Shown: positions 1 through 8,800 of the stretch, one piece after another
Numbering within the stretch: the first letter of the stretch is position 1
Layout of the letters: the number at the start of each line of letters is the position of its first letter
From: JAISGQ01 sp045604965
GTDB lineage: Bacteria; Bacillota; Clostridia; Oscillospirales; Acutalibacteraceae
Direction of reading: 5' to 3'
DNA length: 64,000 bases
Assembly (NCBI GenBank): GCA_045604965.1
Contig: JAZUPB010000006.1
Span: forward strand, 1-64,000
Notes under the pieces: model-generated
Database searches by the model: none
What the model saw: only the letters and a program-made list of their open reading frames with translations
What the model was told of the DNA's origin: nothing
Position numbers and translations under genes: made by a program

Positions 1-725
1 ATTCCATCGAAGGAGGCCTTTTCTTCTAGATATTTAAAAAACAAGTTAAAACTCCCCCCAAATAATTTCATGTTTTTTCGTCCATATATCCATAAATATT
101 TTCCAGTGTACATAAATGAATCAATTATCGTTTTATATAGATCAAAGCTTTCGAATCCCGAAAGAAAAAAAGCAGTTTTATCCCTATAAAAAGGGTTTTC
201 GACAATAAAAGTTTCGTTATGTGTTAATTTGTCAACAAAATCCTCACACTGAATATCCACTTGTCGAAATCTATCTTTAATATCAAGAATTGATTTTTTA
301 TATCTTTGAAGCTTTTGCTTGTTTTTTTCAGTGTCGGTAATCCCAAAGCAATCAAAAAATACATTAGAGAAATTCTTCTGATTGAAATTAATTTCACGGG
401 CAACATTCATTGGGTTGTCGACCCATGAATGCCAATTAGGATCATCGTCAAAAAGTATTGGAATAACAATCTTTCTCAAACCTCTCGCATACCCAGCCTC
501 AAATAAAAGCCACGGAGATTTTTTGTTTTCTTTGGTAAAACATAAAACCAGCTTGTCGCATTCTATAATCTTTTGGATTATTTTTTCTTGAACATCCTCT
601 CCTCCGTGTATATCTACTTCAGAAACAAATGCGTTTATAGAAGAATCTAGATTTTCTAAAAGTGACTTTGTTTTGAGTGCATACTGCATACTCTTTGCCT
701 TAGACCAGCTAATAAATACTTTCAT
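1..725 (-). CDS. TIR-domain protein, N-terminal 241 residues (gene runs off the left edge)
   Basis: Reading leftward from an ATG at 725 the frame stays open for 241 codons to the window edge, so the gene is partial. A ribosome site (AAAGGA) lies about 10 bases before the ATG. The first 95 residues fit a bacterial TIR domain: the opening strand KVFISWS, then CDKLVLCFTKENKKSPW and LLFEAGYARG, where Glu76 in the FEAG motif sits at the place of the catalytic glutamate of TIR NADases. From about residue 130 a charged helical stretch leads to a second domain (SGFESFDLYKT, KYLWIYGRKNMKLF) that I do not recognise. TIR proteins of bacteria often act in phage defence by consuming NAD or making cyclic ADP-ribose signals; whether this one does depends on the unseen C-terminus. 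DNA here is AT-rich, unlike the core genes after 3.8 kb. Confidence 0.85.
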   Translation of the reverse strand, partial: MKVFISWSKAKSMQYALKTKSLLENLDSSINAFVSEVDIHGGEDVQEKIIQKIIECDKLVLCFTKENKKSPWLLFEAGYARGLRKIVIPILFDDDPNWHSWVDNPMNVAREINFNQKNFSNVFFDCFGITDTEKNKQKLQRYKKSILDIKDRFRQVDIQCEDFVDKLTHNETFIVENPFYRDKTAFFLSGFESFDLYKTIIDSFMYTGKYLWIYGRKNMKLFGGSFNLFFKYLEEKASFDG

Positions 726-788
726 TGTTTATGTTATCCTTTCTAGTTTAGAAAACCTTGACAGTAACATATTATTATCGACATCAAC

Positions 789-815
789 CTTACAATAATA
801 AATAGTTATTGTAAG
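789..815. promoter_or_regulatory. Inverted repeat upstream of the TIR gene
   Basis: Perfect 10-bp arms CTTACAATAA and TTATTGTAAG separated by 7 bases, 64 to 90 bp upstream of the TIR start codon. The size and position suit a repressor operator, but no regulator can be assigned to it. Confidence 0.4.
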
Positions 816-886
816 ATTGTAGACCCTGAAATATTAATGTTTGGATGATTACTATAGAAGTAATACTAATAAACCATATATATAAC

Positions 887-938
887 ACAAACAGCAAGAC
901 ACCTATTGCGCTCATGTAATAAGTGTCTTGCTGTTTGT
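887..938. terminator. Long hairpin between the TIR gene and the regulator gene
   Basis: Arms ACAAACAGCAAGACAC (887-902) and its exact reverse complement (923-938) with a 20-base loop. There is no clean T-run on either side, so it may be a weak terminator, a structured RNA or a recombination scar. The rest of 816-1330 holds no gene I can support: one reading frame (990-1379) has a TTG start, no ribosome site and overlaps the operator below. Confidence 0.4.
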
Positions 939-1330
939 AAGGTTATAAAACAATTAGATTATCGATAGGTTACAATAAATTACACAGATTTGAAAAAGGA
1001 TAAAAAACATAGTTTTCGGCCACTATACAGTGAAATAATATGTTTAAAATTGATAAATGGATCGTGGGGCATATTACTTGCTTATCAAACGAGAGGACTT
1101 ATTAAAATCGGTTTGGTACAATTGATTGCATTATACATAATGATATATTACATCGCAAAATTTAACAAAAAAATTGTGAGGCTAACTATATTGAAACAAA
1201 AACACATGAACAAGATGTATGTTATATTGTTTTATTATATCACATTATACATGTTCTTATGGTATATAATAAAGATGATTAGTATAGAGATTACGAAAGC
1301 ACTTATACAAAGGGTACAATCCGGGCAAGA

Positions 1331-1377
1331 AATACGAATTTATACGAAAACTCGTTTTTTTCGTATAAATTCGTATT
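1331..1377. promoter_or_regulatory. 20-bp perfect inverted repeat, probable operator
   Basis: Left arm 1331-1350 and right arm 1358-1377 are exact reverse complements of 20 bases around a 7-base loop. Each arm contains two TACGAA half-sites 10 bp apart, so four helically phased half-sites are present. The right arm overlaps the -35 hexamer of the promoter at 1376-1404, so a bound protein would block RNA polymerase. The adjacent regulator (1437-2147) is the obvious candidate ligand, giving autoregulation; that is inference. Confidence 0.65.
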
Positions 1378-1404
1378 GACAACTACGCTTTGTAAGAATA
1401 TAAT
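1376..1404 (+). promoter_or_regulatory. Consensus sigma-A promoter of the regulator-membrane protein pair
   Basis: TTGACA at 1376-1381, 17-bp spacer, TATAAT at 1399-1404: a perfect match to the housekeeping consensus. Such a strong promoter under a large operator suggests tight repression with strong output when released. Confidence 0.8.
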
Positions 1405-1436
1405 CAATGTAAAAGATAATGTGGGGTGGAGAAGAT

Positions 1437-2147
1437 ATGCAGGATAGTAAAATTTGCTGTTCGCTAAAAAATATAGAGCTGATTATGAAAGTAACAAACA
1501 CAAATTCTGCAAATGCAATGGCGAAAAGAATAGGCGTTGCTCCCACAACCTGGCATTCGTATCTAAAAAACCCAAAGTCCAACTCGGTAGCTAAAACGGC
1601 TTTTTGTAATTATTACGGATTAACTGTACATCAGCTAGAAAATTCCCTGTTAGATGAAAGTTTTATAAGTCAAATTACATCTATAGATATTAGTAGCAAC
1701 GAAAATATCGAGATGCCATTGTCAGAAATAACTGAAAAGGAATTATACAATAAATTATCCACTTCAAGCAATCCTGAAACTTTTATTGACGAAGAACTAA
1801 GAGAGTTAAAGAAAGAACTGATAAAGTATAAGTCATTAGCATATAAAGCTGCAATTTCCGACGCCAACAATATGTTGATGAATGATCCGATTAACGCATA
1901 CAATATCATTGTTAAGGCATTTCTGAATATGCAACCACAAGATATTTATTTATTGACTCAGTCAGAATTAAAGCTATATATTGACTTGTCAAATAAATAT
2001 GGTGATATTAATGATATAGAAAATCTTATTGACAGACTAGCCTTATATGACAATTACAAGATCCTTACAGTCTTGTCAATACTTCTTGAGGAAGCTGGAT
2101 TAATACAATGTGCAAAAAAATGTTTAAAATTAGTTCTGGGTAGGTAA
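1437..2147 (+). CDS. Helix-turn-helix regulator with helical C-terminal domain
   Basis: I chose the ATG at 1437 because GGGTGGAG lies 6 bases before it; an in-frame ATG at 1419 precedes that ribosome site. The product is 236 residues. Residues about 8-55 (KNIELIMKVTNTNSANAMA, RIGVAPTTWHSYLKN) resemble a phage-CI-type helix-turn-helix that reads a sequence and measures few contacts. The rest is Asp/Asn/Leu-rich helix, with stretches such as NMLMNDPINAYNIIVKAFL and GLIQCAKKCLKLVLG that look like TPR-type helical pairs, possibly a sensing or dimer domain. It is the first gene behind a perfect promoter and large inverted repeat, and is followed 28 bases later by a membrane protein. No family name can be given. 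AT-rich codon use agrees with horizontal acquisition. Confidence 0.7.
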   Translation: MQDSKICCSLKNIELIMKVTNTNSANAMAKRIGVAPTTWHSYLKNPKSNSVAKTAFCNYYGLTVHQLENSLLDESFISQITSIDISSNENIEMPLSEITEKELYNKLSTSSNPETFIDEELRELKKELIKYKSLAYKAAISDANNMLMNDPINAYNIIVKAFLNMQPQDIYLLTQSELKLYIDLSNKYGDINDIENLIDRLALYDNYKILTVLSILLEEAGLIQCAKKCLKLVLGR

Positions 2148-2175
2148 ATATCTAACCAAAAAGGAGGAGCTGTGT

Positions 2176-3255
2176 ATGAAATCACAAAAAGCATACACAA
2201 AACAAAAAAATGTTTTTGTTAAATTCCTTCAAAACGCAAAGGAAAACCTGAATACAATGTATAATAATGATATAAAAAAATTTATTGTCTTAATTTTGAT
2301 ATTAATTATACTTGTATTTGGGGTTTTGTTTTTATTTGATATTATTCCAGCGATCGCATTGATAATTTGGTTTCCGATTGCTATAGTTAATACTTGTTTC
2401 GTTCTTGTAATATTTAAAAATGTATTGAAGCCTTATGCTGATTATATAAGCTATGGTATACTACATCATAAAAAAAATATGGATAGAAAAGACGATAAAG
2501 AGATTAAAAAACCCTCGAAAATAAGTTTTTTATCAAAAACGGCTTTACTACTTGTTATAATCTTAAGCTGTTTGAATTCTTATGCAGGTATGGTTGTTGC
2601 CATTCCTGCAAAAAACGAGGAACCGGAAAGTGAAATGATCAATGAAGTAATATATGATTTTTCTAACATTCAAAATGAAGCCTACGAATTTGATATATAC
2701 TTCACGTATGAAAACGATGTAACGTCACTGACATCAAATCTACGTCGTAGCTTTGAAAGTATTAGAATAATTAGTAGTATTCCGTCTGACGTAGAGCTTG
2801 AAGGTCCTAATGATTATGGCAACAATGCACTAGTAGCCGTGGAACATGAAAATATGTTGCATGATTTATTAGATAAGAACAACAAATACATTAATGCTGG
2901 ACCTATACCACTGACGTGCTGTGATACAATAATCGAACATAGAATAATTATGGACAAGACTTATCAGACGCCAAAAAATCGTCAACAAATCATAGACGCC
3001 TACTTACGAAAGGGGTATATAACTGGTGATGTTGACTGTTTTGAGTGGGCCGTTAAATATGCTTATGCACGTTTCTACACTGAACTAACATGGGGAATAT
3101 ACTCCGAAAAATCTTTACAAAAGATAATAGAGATGTATGATCACTTAGCTTTACACAATTCAAAAGATAGTGAGTTGATTTTCCAAATTATCATTGCACT
3201 TGAGGAGATAAAAAAAGAATACAAGGTATATCCTCCTGTAAGCGATCTGAACTGA
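2176..3255 (+). CDS. Membrane protein with extracytoplasmic domain, function unknown
   Basis: ATG at 2176 behind AAAGGAGGAG. Product 359 residues. Residues about 34-82 are strongly hydrophobic and probably form two membrane spans; a basic cytosolic loop rich in Lys (84-115) follows; a third span lies at about 116-140 and may be signal-peptide-like (LLLVIILSCLNSYAG). Residues 140-359 would then be outside the cell: acidic, with no cysteine-rich or enzyme motif that I recognise. It shares a transcript with the helix-turn-helix gene just upstream, so the pair could be a regulator plus a membrane effector or sensor. Function is unknown; comparison with defence-island membrane effectors is only a guess from the neighbouring TIR gene. 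Confidence 0.75.
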   Translation: MKSQKAYTKQKNVFVKFLQNAKENLNTMYNNDIKKFIVLILILIILVFGVLFLFDIIPAIALIIWFPIAIVNTCFVLVIFKNVLKPYADYISYGILHHKKNMDRKDDKEIKKPSKISFLSKTALLLVIILSCLNSYAGMVVAIPAKNEEPESEMINEVIYDFSNIQNEAYEFDIYFTYENDVTSLTSNLRRSFESIRIISSIPSDVELEGPNDYGNNALVAVEHENMLHDLLDKNNKYINAGPIPLTCCDTIIEHRIIMDKTYQTPKNRQQIIDAYLRKGYITGDVDCFEWAVKYAYARFYTELTWGIYSEKSLQKIIEMYDHLALHNSKDSELIFQIIIALEEIKKEYKVYPPVSDLN

Positions 3256-3405
3256 GTTATATGAGGTATATATTTGTCAAAAATCTCGTGATAACATATG
3301 TTTTATAGCCTAGCACTATTTAGAAAAATGGGAATTTGTGCGTTAATTTTGTCTCATTTAAACTAATTAATTCGTGAATTAAATTATAGGCATAAACGCC
3401 ATACC

Positions 3406-3439
3406 AAAAGGATCTGCCACAAATGTAACAGGTCCTTTT
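3406..3439 (+). terminator. Intrinsic terminator after the membrane-protein gene
   Basis: Stem AAAAGGATCTG / CAGGTCCTTTT with one G-U pair and a 12-base loop, ending in a T-run. It lies about 150 bases after the stop at 3255; no gene is seen in between. Confidence 0.6.
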
Positions 3440-3554
3440 GCTTCCATATTCACTTAATTTTTTTCATATCTAAAAACACAGTTTTTGTGCTCCAAATCGC
3501 CAAAAATCAATCTGCATCTACGGCAAGTATCAAATTCTAAACTCACACTAAAAG

Positions 3555-3590
3555 CGCATAAAACCCGCACGGTTGTGCGGGTTTTATGCG
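3555..3590 (-). terminator. 16-bp hairpin downstream of tRNA-Gly
   Basis: Perfect 16-bp stem around GGTT, 26 bases beyond the CCA end of the tRNA-Gly gene on the minus strand. The stem ends in AAAACCCGCAC / GTGCGGGTTTT, so T-runs occur inside it in either direction. Confidence 0.65.
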
Positions 3591-3615
3591 TTGCATCCAA
3601 ATTATCCTTCAAACA

Positions 3616-3689
3616 TGGAGCGGGTAAAGGGAGTCGAACCCTCCTATCGACCTTGGGAAGGTCGCGTTCTACCGATGAACTATACCCGC
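3616..3689 (-). tRNA. tRNA-Gly(CCC)
   Basis: Minus-strand cloverleaf: acceptor GCGGGTA pairs with TACCCGC, D stem GTTC/GAAC, anticodon stem CGACC/GGTCG with loop TTCCCAA (anticodon CCC), 4-base variable loop, T loop TTCGACT. Discriminator T and CCA are encoded at 3616-3619. Its 3' end faces the AT-rich island at 1-3.5 kb, which is a common insertion geometry. Confidence 0.95.
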
Positions 3690-3770
3690 ACTTTTATGGT
3701 AAAATTATATGCCCATTTTTACTTTTGTCAAGCCTTGCATTATTTAATTGGGTTAACAAATCGTATTGTA

Positions 3771-3799
3771 TTGAACTTGTAAAAAAAATATAGTAGAAT
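3771..3799 (+). promoter_or_regulatory. Promoter of the GH5 gene
   Basis: TTGAAC (3771-3776), 17-bp spacer, TAGAAT (3794-3799), 40 bases before the start codon and followed by the ribosome site AAGGAG at 3828. Confidence 0.6.
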
Positions 3800-3838
3800 A
3801 GAATTAACACAAAGTAACATTTTTTAAGGAGTGTTTTT

Positions 3839-4867
3839 ATGAGCAGCTTTACAGGCTATAAAAAGGGCGTTGACCTCGGCGGTTGGCTTTCCCAGTGCAA
3901 GGAATATACCAAGGAACATTTCGACAGCTTTATTACCCCCGCTGACTTTGATGTTATAGCATCCTGGGGGCTTGATCACGTACGTCTTCCTGTTGATTAC
4001 AACATTCTCGACGGCAAGTACGACGACTGCAATTATATGGGCTACGATTATATCGATATGGCAGTGCGTGAATGCGAAAGAACAGGTCTTAACATCATCA
4101 TCGATCTTCATAAGACTGCCGGTTTCTCTTTCTATTCCGGTTATTCCGAAGGCGGTTTCTTTGAGAACGAAGAACTGCAGGAACGCTTCTACAAGCTCTG
4201 GGAGGATATTGCTGCCCGCTACGGAAAGCAGAGCGACAGAATTTCCTTTGAACTTCTCAATGAAGTTACCGAAGAAAAATATGCAAAGCCCTGGAATGAG
4301 ATCGCCCGCAAATGTATTGAGCATATTCGTCCCATTGCTCCCGACATTCACATTCTTATCGGCGGCATTTGGAACAACAGCGTAGATGCTGTTCCTATGC
4401 TCGACGCTCCCTATGACGATAAGATCGTATACAATTTCCACTGCTATGAGCCTCTCATCTTTACCCATCAGGGTGCTTACTGGATCGAGGGTATGCCCGA
4501 TGATCTGAGTCTCCCCTATCCCGCTTCCAACGAAGAGTACAAAAAGGTCGCTGCAGAGCGCGTTCCTCAGGTACTTAAATTCTTCCACGATGTTGACGGC
4601 GATATTTATTCTCAGAAATTCTTTGAGGATATATTTGCTCCTGCCATCGAATATGCAGAAAAGCACAACACTCCCCTCTACTGCGGTGAGTACGGCGTTA
4701 TCGACAAGGCAACTCCCGAGGCTACCCTTGCCTGGTACAAGGATATCAATGCTGTTTTCGAAAAGCACGGCATTTCAAGAGCTGCCTGGAGCTATAAAGA
4801 AATGGACTTCGGTCTTACCGATGAGCGTCTTTCGGGCGTTATCGACGAATTGAAGAAATATCTCTGA
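3839..4867 (+). CDS. Cytosolic glycoside hydrolase family 5 enzyme (endoglucanase-like)
   Basis: 342 residues. GH5 enzymes are retaining beta-glycosidases with a TIM barrel and two catalytic glutamates. Visible marks: GVDLGGWLSQ near the N-terminus (substrate-site strand), HVRLPVDY (conserved Arg), IIIDLHK, acid/base Glu142 in ELLNEV, FHCYEP, nucleophile Glu284 in YCGEYGV and the barrel-closing AAWSYKEMDFG. There is no signal peptide or carbohydrate-binding module, so it probably works inside the cell on imported oligosaccharides such as cello- or laminari-oligomers; exact specificity cannot be read. It stands alone, with its own promoter and a hairpin after the stop. Strong start: AAGGAG seven bases before ATG. 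Confidence 0.9.
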   Translation: MSSFTGYKKGVDLGGWLSQCKEYTKEHFDSFITPADFDVIASWGLDHVRLPVDYNILDGKYDDCNYMGYDYIDMAVRECERTGLNIIIDLHKTAGFSFYSGYSEGGFFENEELQERFYKLWEDIAARYGKQSDRISFELLNEVTEEKYAKPWNEIARKCIEHIRPIAPDIHILIGGIWNNSVDAVPMLDAPYDDKIVYNFHCYEPLIFTHQGAYWIEGMPDDLSLPYPASNEEYKKVAAERVPQVLKFFHDVDGDIYSQKFFEDIFAPAIEYAEKHNTPLYCGEYGVIDKATPEATLAWYKDINAVFEKHGISRAAWSYKEMDFGLTDERLSGVIDELKKYL

Positions 4868-4874
4868 TCATAAA

Positions 4875-4905
4875 AGAGCACTCACCTAAAAAAGGTGAGT
4901 GCTCT
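4875..4905. terminator. Hairpin terminator after the GH5 gene
   Basis: 12-bp perfect stem AGAGCACTCACC / GGTGAGTGCTCT with a 7-base loop, starting 8 bases after the GH5 stop. 4906-5060 shows no gene. Confidence 0.75.
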
Positions 4906-5060
4906 GCATTTATACTAAAGCTTCTAAAAATATATTCCCTTATTTCTCCGATAAAGCCCTTGTATATATATTATTTATTCCTTTATAATTAAGCATATAA
5001 CGATGCATAGGAGCTAATAAGAAATGGTGCACAACTGCACCGTTCGACAAATTGGCCATT

Positions 5061-5558
5061 CTACAACAACGCGTCATAGATTTTTGCGGAACATTCGGCC
5101 GGCGTCATAATAGAAGTATCTACCGTTAAGTCGTATTCATCCTTCGGGAATAAGTATGTATATGATGATTCGGCAGACCCCAGACATCTGTTTTTGCGTG
5201 CATACTCTCTTTGAATCAACACATTTAAGGGACAAGTTACACGTACGAAATAAATACGATACTGCCCCAACATTGCTGTTAGCTGACGAAAAATTCGTTC
5301 ACTGGTAATTACGTGGTCAATAATAACGCCTGAGAAAGTTTTCAGAGTTTCCAATGCACTTTTACACATGTCTCCCGATATCTCAAATACATCGTCCTCA
5401 TATATGGTTTCTTCTGTTGACAATTTCATAAAGTCATCAATAGAAATAACAGCGTACTTTTCATTTCTTTTTTCTTCTATCAGCCCTTGCAATGCTTTGG
5501 ATAATGTGGATTTTCCGCTGCTAGACGGACCGTTGAGCAATATTATCTGTTTTTTCAT
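5061..5558 (-). CDS. Chloramphenicol phosphotransferase-like P-loop kinase
   Basis: 165 residues. Walker A GPSSSGKST at residues 10-18 near the start, acidic ISIDDFMK, VIIDHVITSERIF, and a late YFVRVTCPLNVL followed by ARKNR fit the CPT-like family of small nucleoside-kinase-fold phosphotransferases. The founding member phosphorylates chloramphenicol, but most family members have unknown substrates (small hydroxylated compounds or nucleosides), so antibiotic resistance should not be assumed. ATG is at 5558. It is a single-gene unit read leftward; the short hairpin GGTGCACAACTGCACC near 5024-5040 is downstream. Confidence 0.75.
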   Translation of the reverse strand: MKKQIILLNGPSSSGKSTLSKALQGLIEEKRNEKYAVISIDDFMKLSTEETIYEDDVFEISGDMCKSALETLKTFSGVIIDHVITSERIFRQLTAMLGQYRIYFVRVTCPLNVLIQREYARKNRCLGSAESSYTYLFPKDEYDLTVDTSIMTPAECSAKIYDALL

Positions 5559-5630
5559 ATTTTCAGGTCTCCGTCGAATTCTTATTTGTCAGATTGATTA
5601 TACCACGAAACTGCAGTTTTTCAACCAAGC

Positions 5631-5673
5631 AAGAAACCTCTCTTGTCTTGGTCGACAAAAGAGGTTTCTTTCG
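5631..5673 (-). terminator. Terminator originally downstream of tRNA-Ser
   Basis: Stem AAGAAACCTCT (5631-5641) / AGAGGTTTCTT (5660-5670) with a second small stem TTGTC/GACAA inside. It lies directly next to attL, where the displaced 3' end of the host tRNA-Ser gene remains, so before integration it would have terminated that tRNA transcript. Confidence 0.65.
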
Positions 5674-5675
5674 TA

Positions 5676-5701
5676 TGGCGGAGGGGAGGGGATTCGAACC
5701 C
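5676..5701 (-). repeat. attL: 3' fragment of tRNA-Ser
   Basis: These 26 bases are identical to 43295-43320, the 3' end (T arm, acceptor and CCA) of tRNA-Ser. With one mismatch the identity extends 7 bases outward. It is the host copy of the core left behind after integration into the tRNA gene. Confidence 0.95.
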
Positions 5702-5750
5702 ATTTAGCATCGCACTATAATCCGCTCTATTGCATACTTTTTATGGAATT

Positions 5751-5770
5751 GTTAGCAAATCCGTTAGCAA
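5751..5770. repeat. Left integrase arm-type repeats
   Basis: GTTAGCAAATCCGTTAGCAA, two GTTAGCAA copies 12 bp apart, 50 bases inside attL. A near-identical pair lies 117 bases inside attR (43159-43178), as expected for the two arms of attP bound by the integrase N-terminal domain. Confidence 0.6.
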
Positions 5771-5814
5771 CACAGCTGCTTGCCTCACCTATTATCCACT
5801 AATGGATGAGGTTT

Positions 5815-8800
5815 TTAGTGTGTTTCTTTGTATTCGGAATAAGTCTTTATCCACTTACTCGCATCTTTTCTTACATTCCAAATTGCCGACTTTTCAATTT
5901 CTGTGAGGTGTGTCATTTTATTAAGCGCCCTGTATACCTCTTCTTGTTTTCCTACATTAGCGCAAAGAGCATCGAACAAGATATAGTCGGCGTATTCAAC
6001 TCCATATTTTTTGAATGCCTTAATTTCAACTCTTTCACCGGCATCGTAGCCACTCTCAGTATTGCCTTTTGCGTACGCAGCAGCAACCTCGTATGCACTC
6101 TTGATTGTCGCCGCACGTTCTTCTGCGCTCATCCGCTTATAGACTTTACTGTTGATAAGCTCTTCGATGATCGCATAGGCTGTTTGCCCTCTGTCGATAG
6201 CAAATGTCACGTACTCATCGCTACTGAGATAGTATGTCTCTTCATTGCATTTAAACTGTTTCGGTGCGGTATTCGGAAGTACGCTCTCATCACCGGTCTC
6301 ATCGAAAATCTTTTGTATCTCCTCATCAACAGGCGTGCTCTTGTCGAGCGACCAATATCCGGGGCTGATGAAATTCTGAACAAATCGACCGAATGCTGTG
6401 TTTGTTCCTTCTGTGGTTCTTCCCCACGCATCAACGCGTGCCGGAAGCTTCTGTTCAAGTCCAGGAATTTTTGATGCAGTACTACGCACAGGCTGCATAA
6501 CCGTGTTGCCCCACCAAGATGTCTTATCATTATAGTAAGCGTTGCGTGAAGTGTCATCGATAGTGCGAGCAAGCTGTCCGAGGATCGTCGGCGTCATTTG
6601 ACCTGCATAGGACTGTAATGCGGATATGAACATATCACTTATTGCACCTTCTGAGCTGTAAGACTGCAGCAGGGATTGTACACCATCCATCATAGACAGC
6701 GAGAATATCGGCTCGGAAATAGCTGTCAGAGAATCGAGGAAGTCCTGCATATCCATTTTATCATTGCTGTTAGCTGTCTGGTCGTACAATTCAACTCCGA
6801 CGAACATAGGCAAAGACATAGGTGCAAGCCAATCAATGGTATATGAGACATCGCCAATTACAACCGACCATTCCTGTGCACCTCTCAGCTTTTCAAATTC
6901 GTCTTCATCGTCCTTGTTTCTGCCCCTGAGTATTCCGAGGGATGCAAGTAAGTAACCAAGTCCAAGCACCATTGTACCTGTCATTCCTGCGGCGAGATTG
7001 TTTATATACTCTGCGCCGGTGATGTTCCCTTTCTTGAGTTGGAAAAAATCTACTGTCAGTGTGTTGAACAAACCTATAGGCGAGTATTCAATGCCACGTT
7101 TAATGATATTTGCAGGTGTTTTTTTGAAAGGCAGTGCGCCTTCCATTGCCCAGTACGCAACACGTGAAAATCCTTTGCCGTCTCTCAGCTTATTTGACGC
7201 CTGCGAAAGGAATTGTGAAAAAGCGTTCATATCTCTGTACGTAGCCCTCTGAGCTTCACGGAATGCAAACTCTCTTGCTCTCTGCAAATCCTGCGGATTG
7301 GCGTTAAGGTGAGCAACGTTCCATTTATTAGCAGCGCAATAATGTGCAAGCGCGTAGGCGTATCTTTTACGTAGGAACATCGCATCTTCGACCTCAAGCA
7401 TTCTGCTGTTGAACTCAGAGGCTTTGTTTATTGCTTTTCCAACTATATTCTTTTCGGAGAACACCTTCTGTCGGTCTCTGATCTCATCGCTCGCGTTATA
7501 CTTTCCGCCGTTTGCAAGCTGTTCCAAGCTCTCCTTCGCGTCCTTAGCCGCAAATTCTTTGATCGCTTTCGAGGCCGTTAGAGACTGGCTGCGTTCATAC
7601 TTAGGATTGATCGCTTTGACTCCCACCTCCATCACGGCAGCGATTTTACTTTTCAGTGTAACAGTCGGTGCGAATACAGCGTTGCCGAGAATATTGCGGA
7701 TATGGGTACGAGGATTGCCAAGCATTGAAAGATATCTCCACGCATTGATCTTCTCTGTCCACTTCTTGGGCATCTGATCTGCAACTTCGTCCTTAAGATC
7801 GTCAAGCTGCTGCTCAGCAATCTTTTTCTTCTGCTCTGCTTCTTTTCTCAGAGAATCAATTTCGTTGTGAAGTCTTCCCTTTTCATTTGAGCTTTTGATT
7901 TCTTTCTCGACTTCTGTAATACGACGCTGAAGATCCTCGATGTCAGTGACCGTCTTCGCATAATCCTCAAGCCGCTCGGAGGGAAGTTCGATCTTTTTAG
8001 CCTTCCTGTTTTCATTTTCTCGATTGAGCTTGTCAATGGCTTTCTGCAGAGAATAAAGCTGACCCATAGGTGAAAGCCTCTTTATCATTCGGAATGCCTG
8101 TACCGCCTGTCCTGCTCGGGTGCCTTCGGCAGCAACTTCCGCAATAAGACGTACGGCGGTATCGGTGTCGCCCAGTGCAGCAGCTTCCATTATGAGATTT
8201 TCTGCAAGTGCAATCTGCTTCTTCGTTGCGGGCTCGGTTCCACGCACAACTGCATCCCATTCTCTGAGTGCTTCTTCGGGATCAGCTTCGATCATTTCCT
8301 TTGCGTAGTTGTTTGCTGCCTTGTCAGAAAGAGGAGTATATGAAAATGTGCCGTTGACTATCTCGTGCTCAAGCTCGCCGACAACTTCATCGGGTGTGGC
8401 TTTCGCCTCTGAAAAGGTGCGGACTCCCTGACGGACACGGCTGCTTTTCTGAGTACGGCTCGGTACTCCTACATCTCCGCGCGAGTTTACGTCCTCGCCC
8501 TGAGGGATAGTGCCGAATCTGTCGCGGAGTTCCTGATACTCTTTGCGGACTTCGGGGTCCTCATTGAGTATAGGTGCGGGTTCAGCCTTAAGCGTTTGGG
8601 ATTCTTCGGTGCTCTTTTCAAATCTGCCTATTGCATTTTCAGCCGCATCAGCATTGTCGGTGTTCAACTCATCAAAGCCCGTGCCGAGACCTGAGCTATC
8701 GGAATCGTTCCGTGACATAAAGCGAATATCATTCTCATCTTTGATGAACGTGCCGATGTTGCCTGTTGCGGATTTGATCTGGTTTGGATAGAATGCGCTG

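Noticed and set aside
990..1379. 129-codon open frame before the island regulator
   Set aside because: TTG start with no ribosome site, odd composition, and it runs through the inverted repeat and promoter of the next gene.
3824..4768. 314-codon minus-strand frame opposite the GH5 gene
   Set aside because: Shadow of the GH5 coding strand, without ribosome site or protein-like composition.
5702..5814. Small gene between attL and the giant gene
   Set aside because: Only arm-type repeats and a short hairpin are present; no start with ribosome site.
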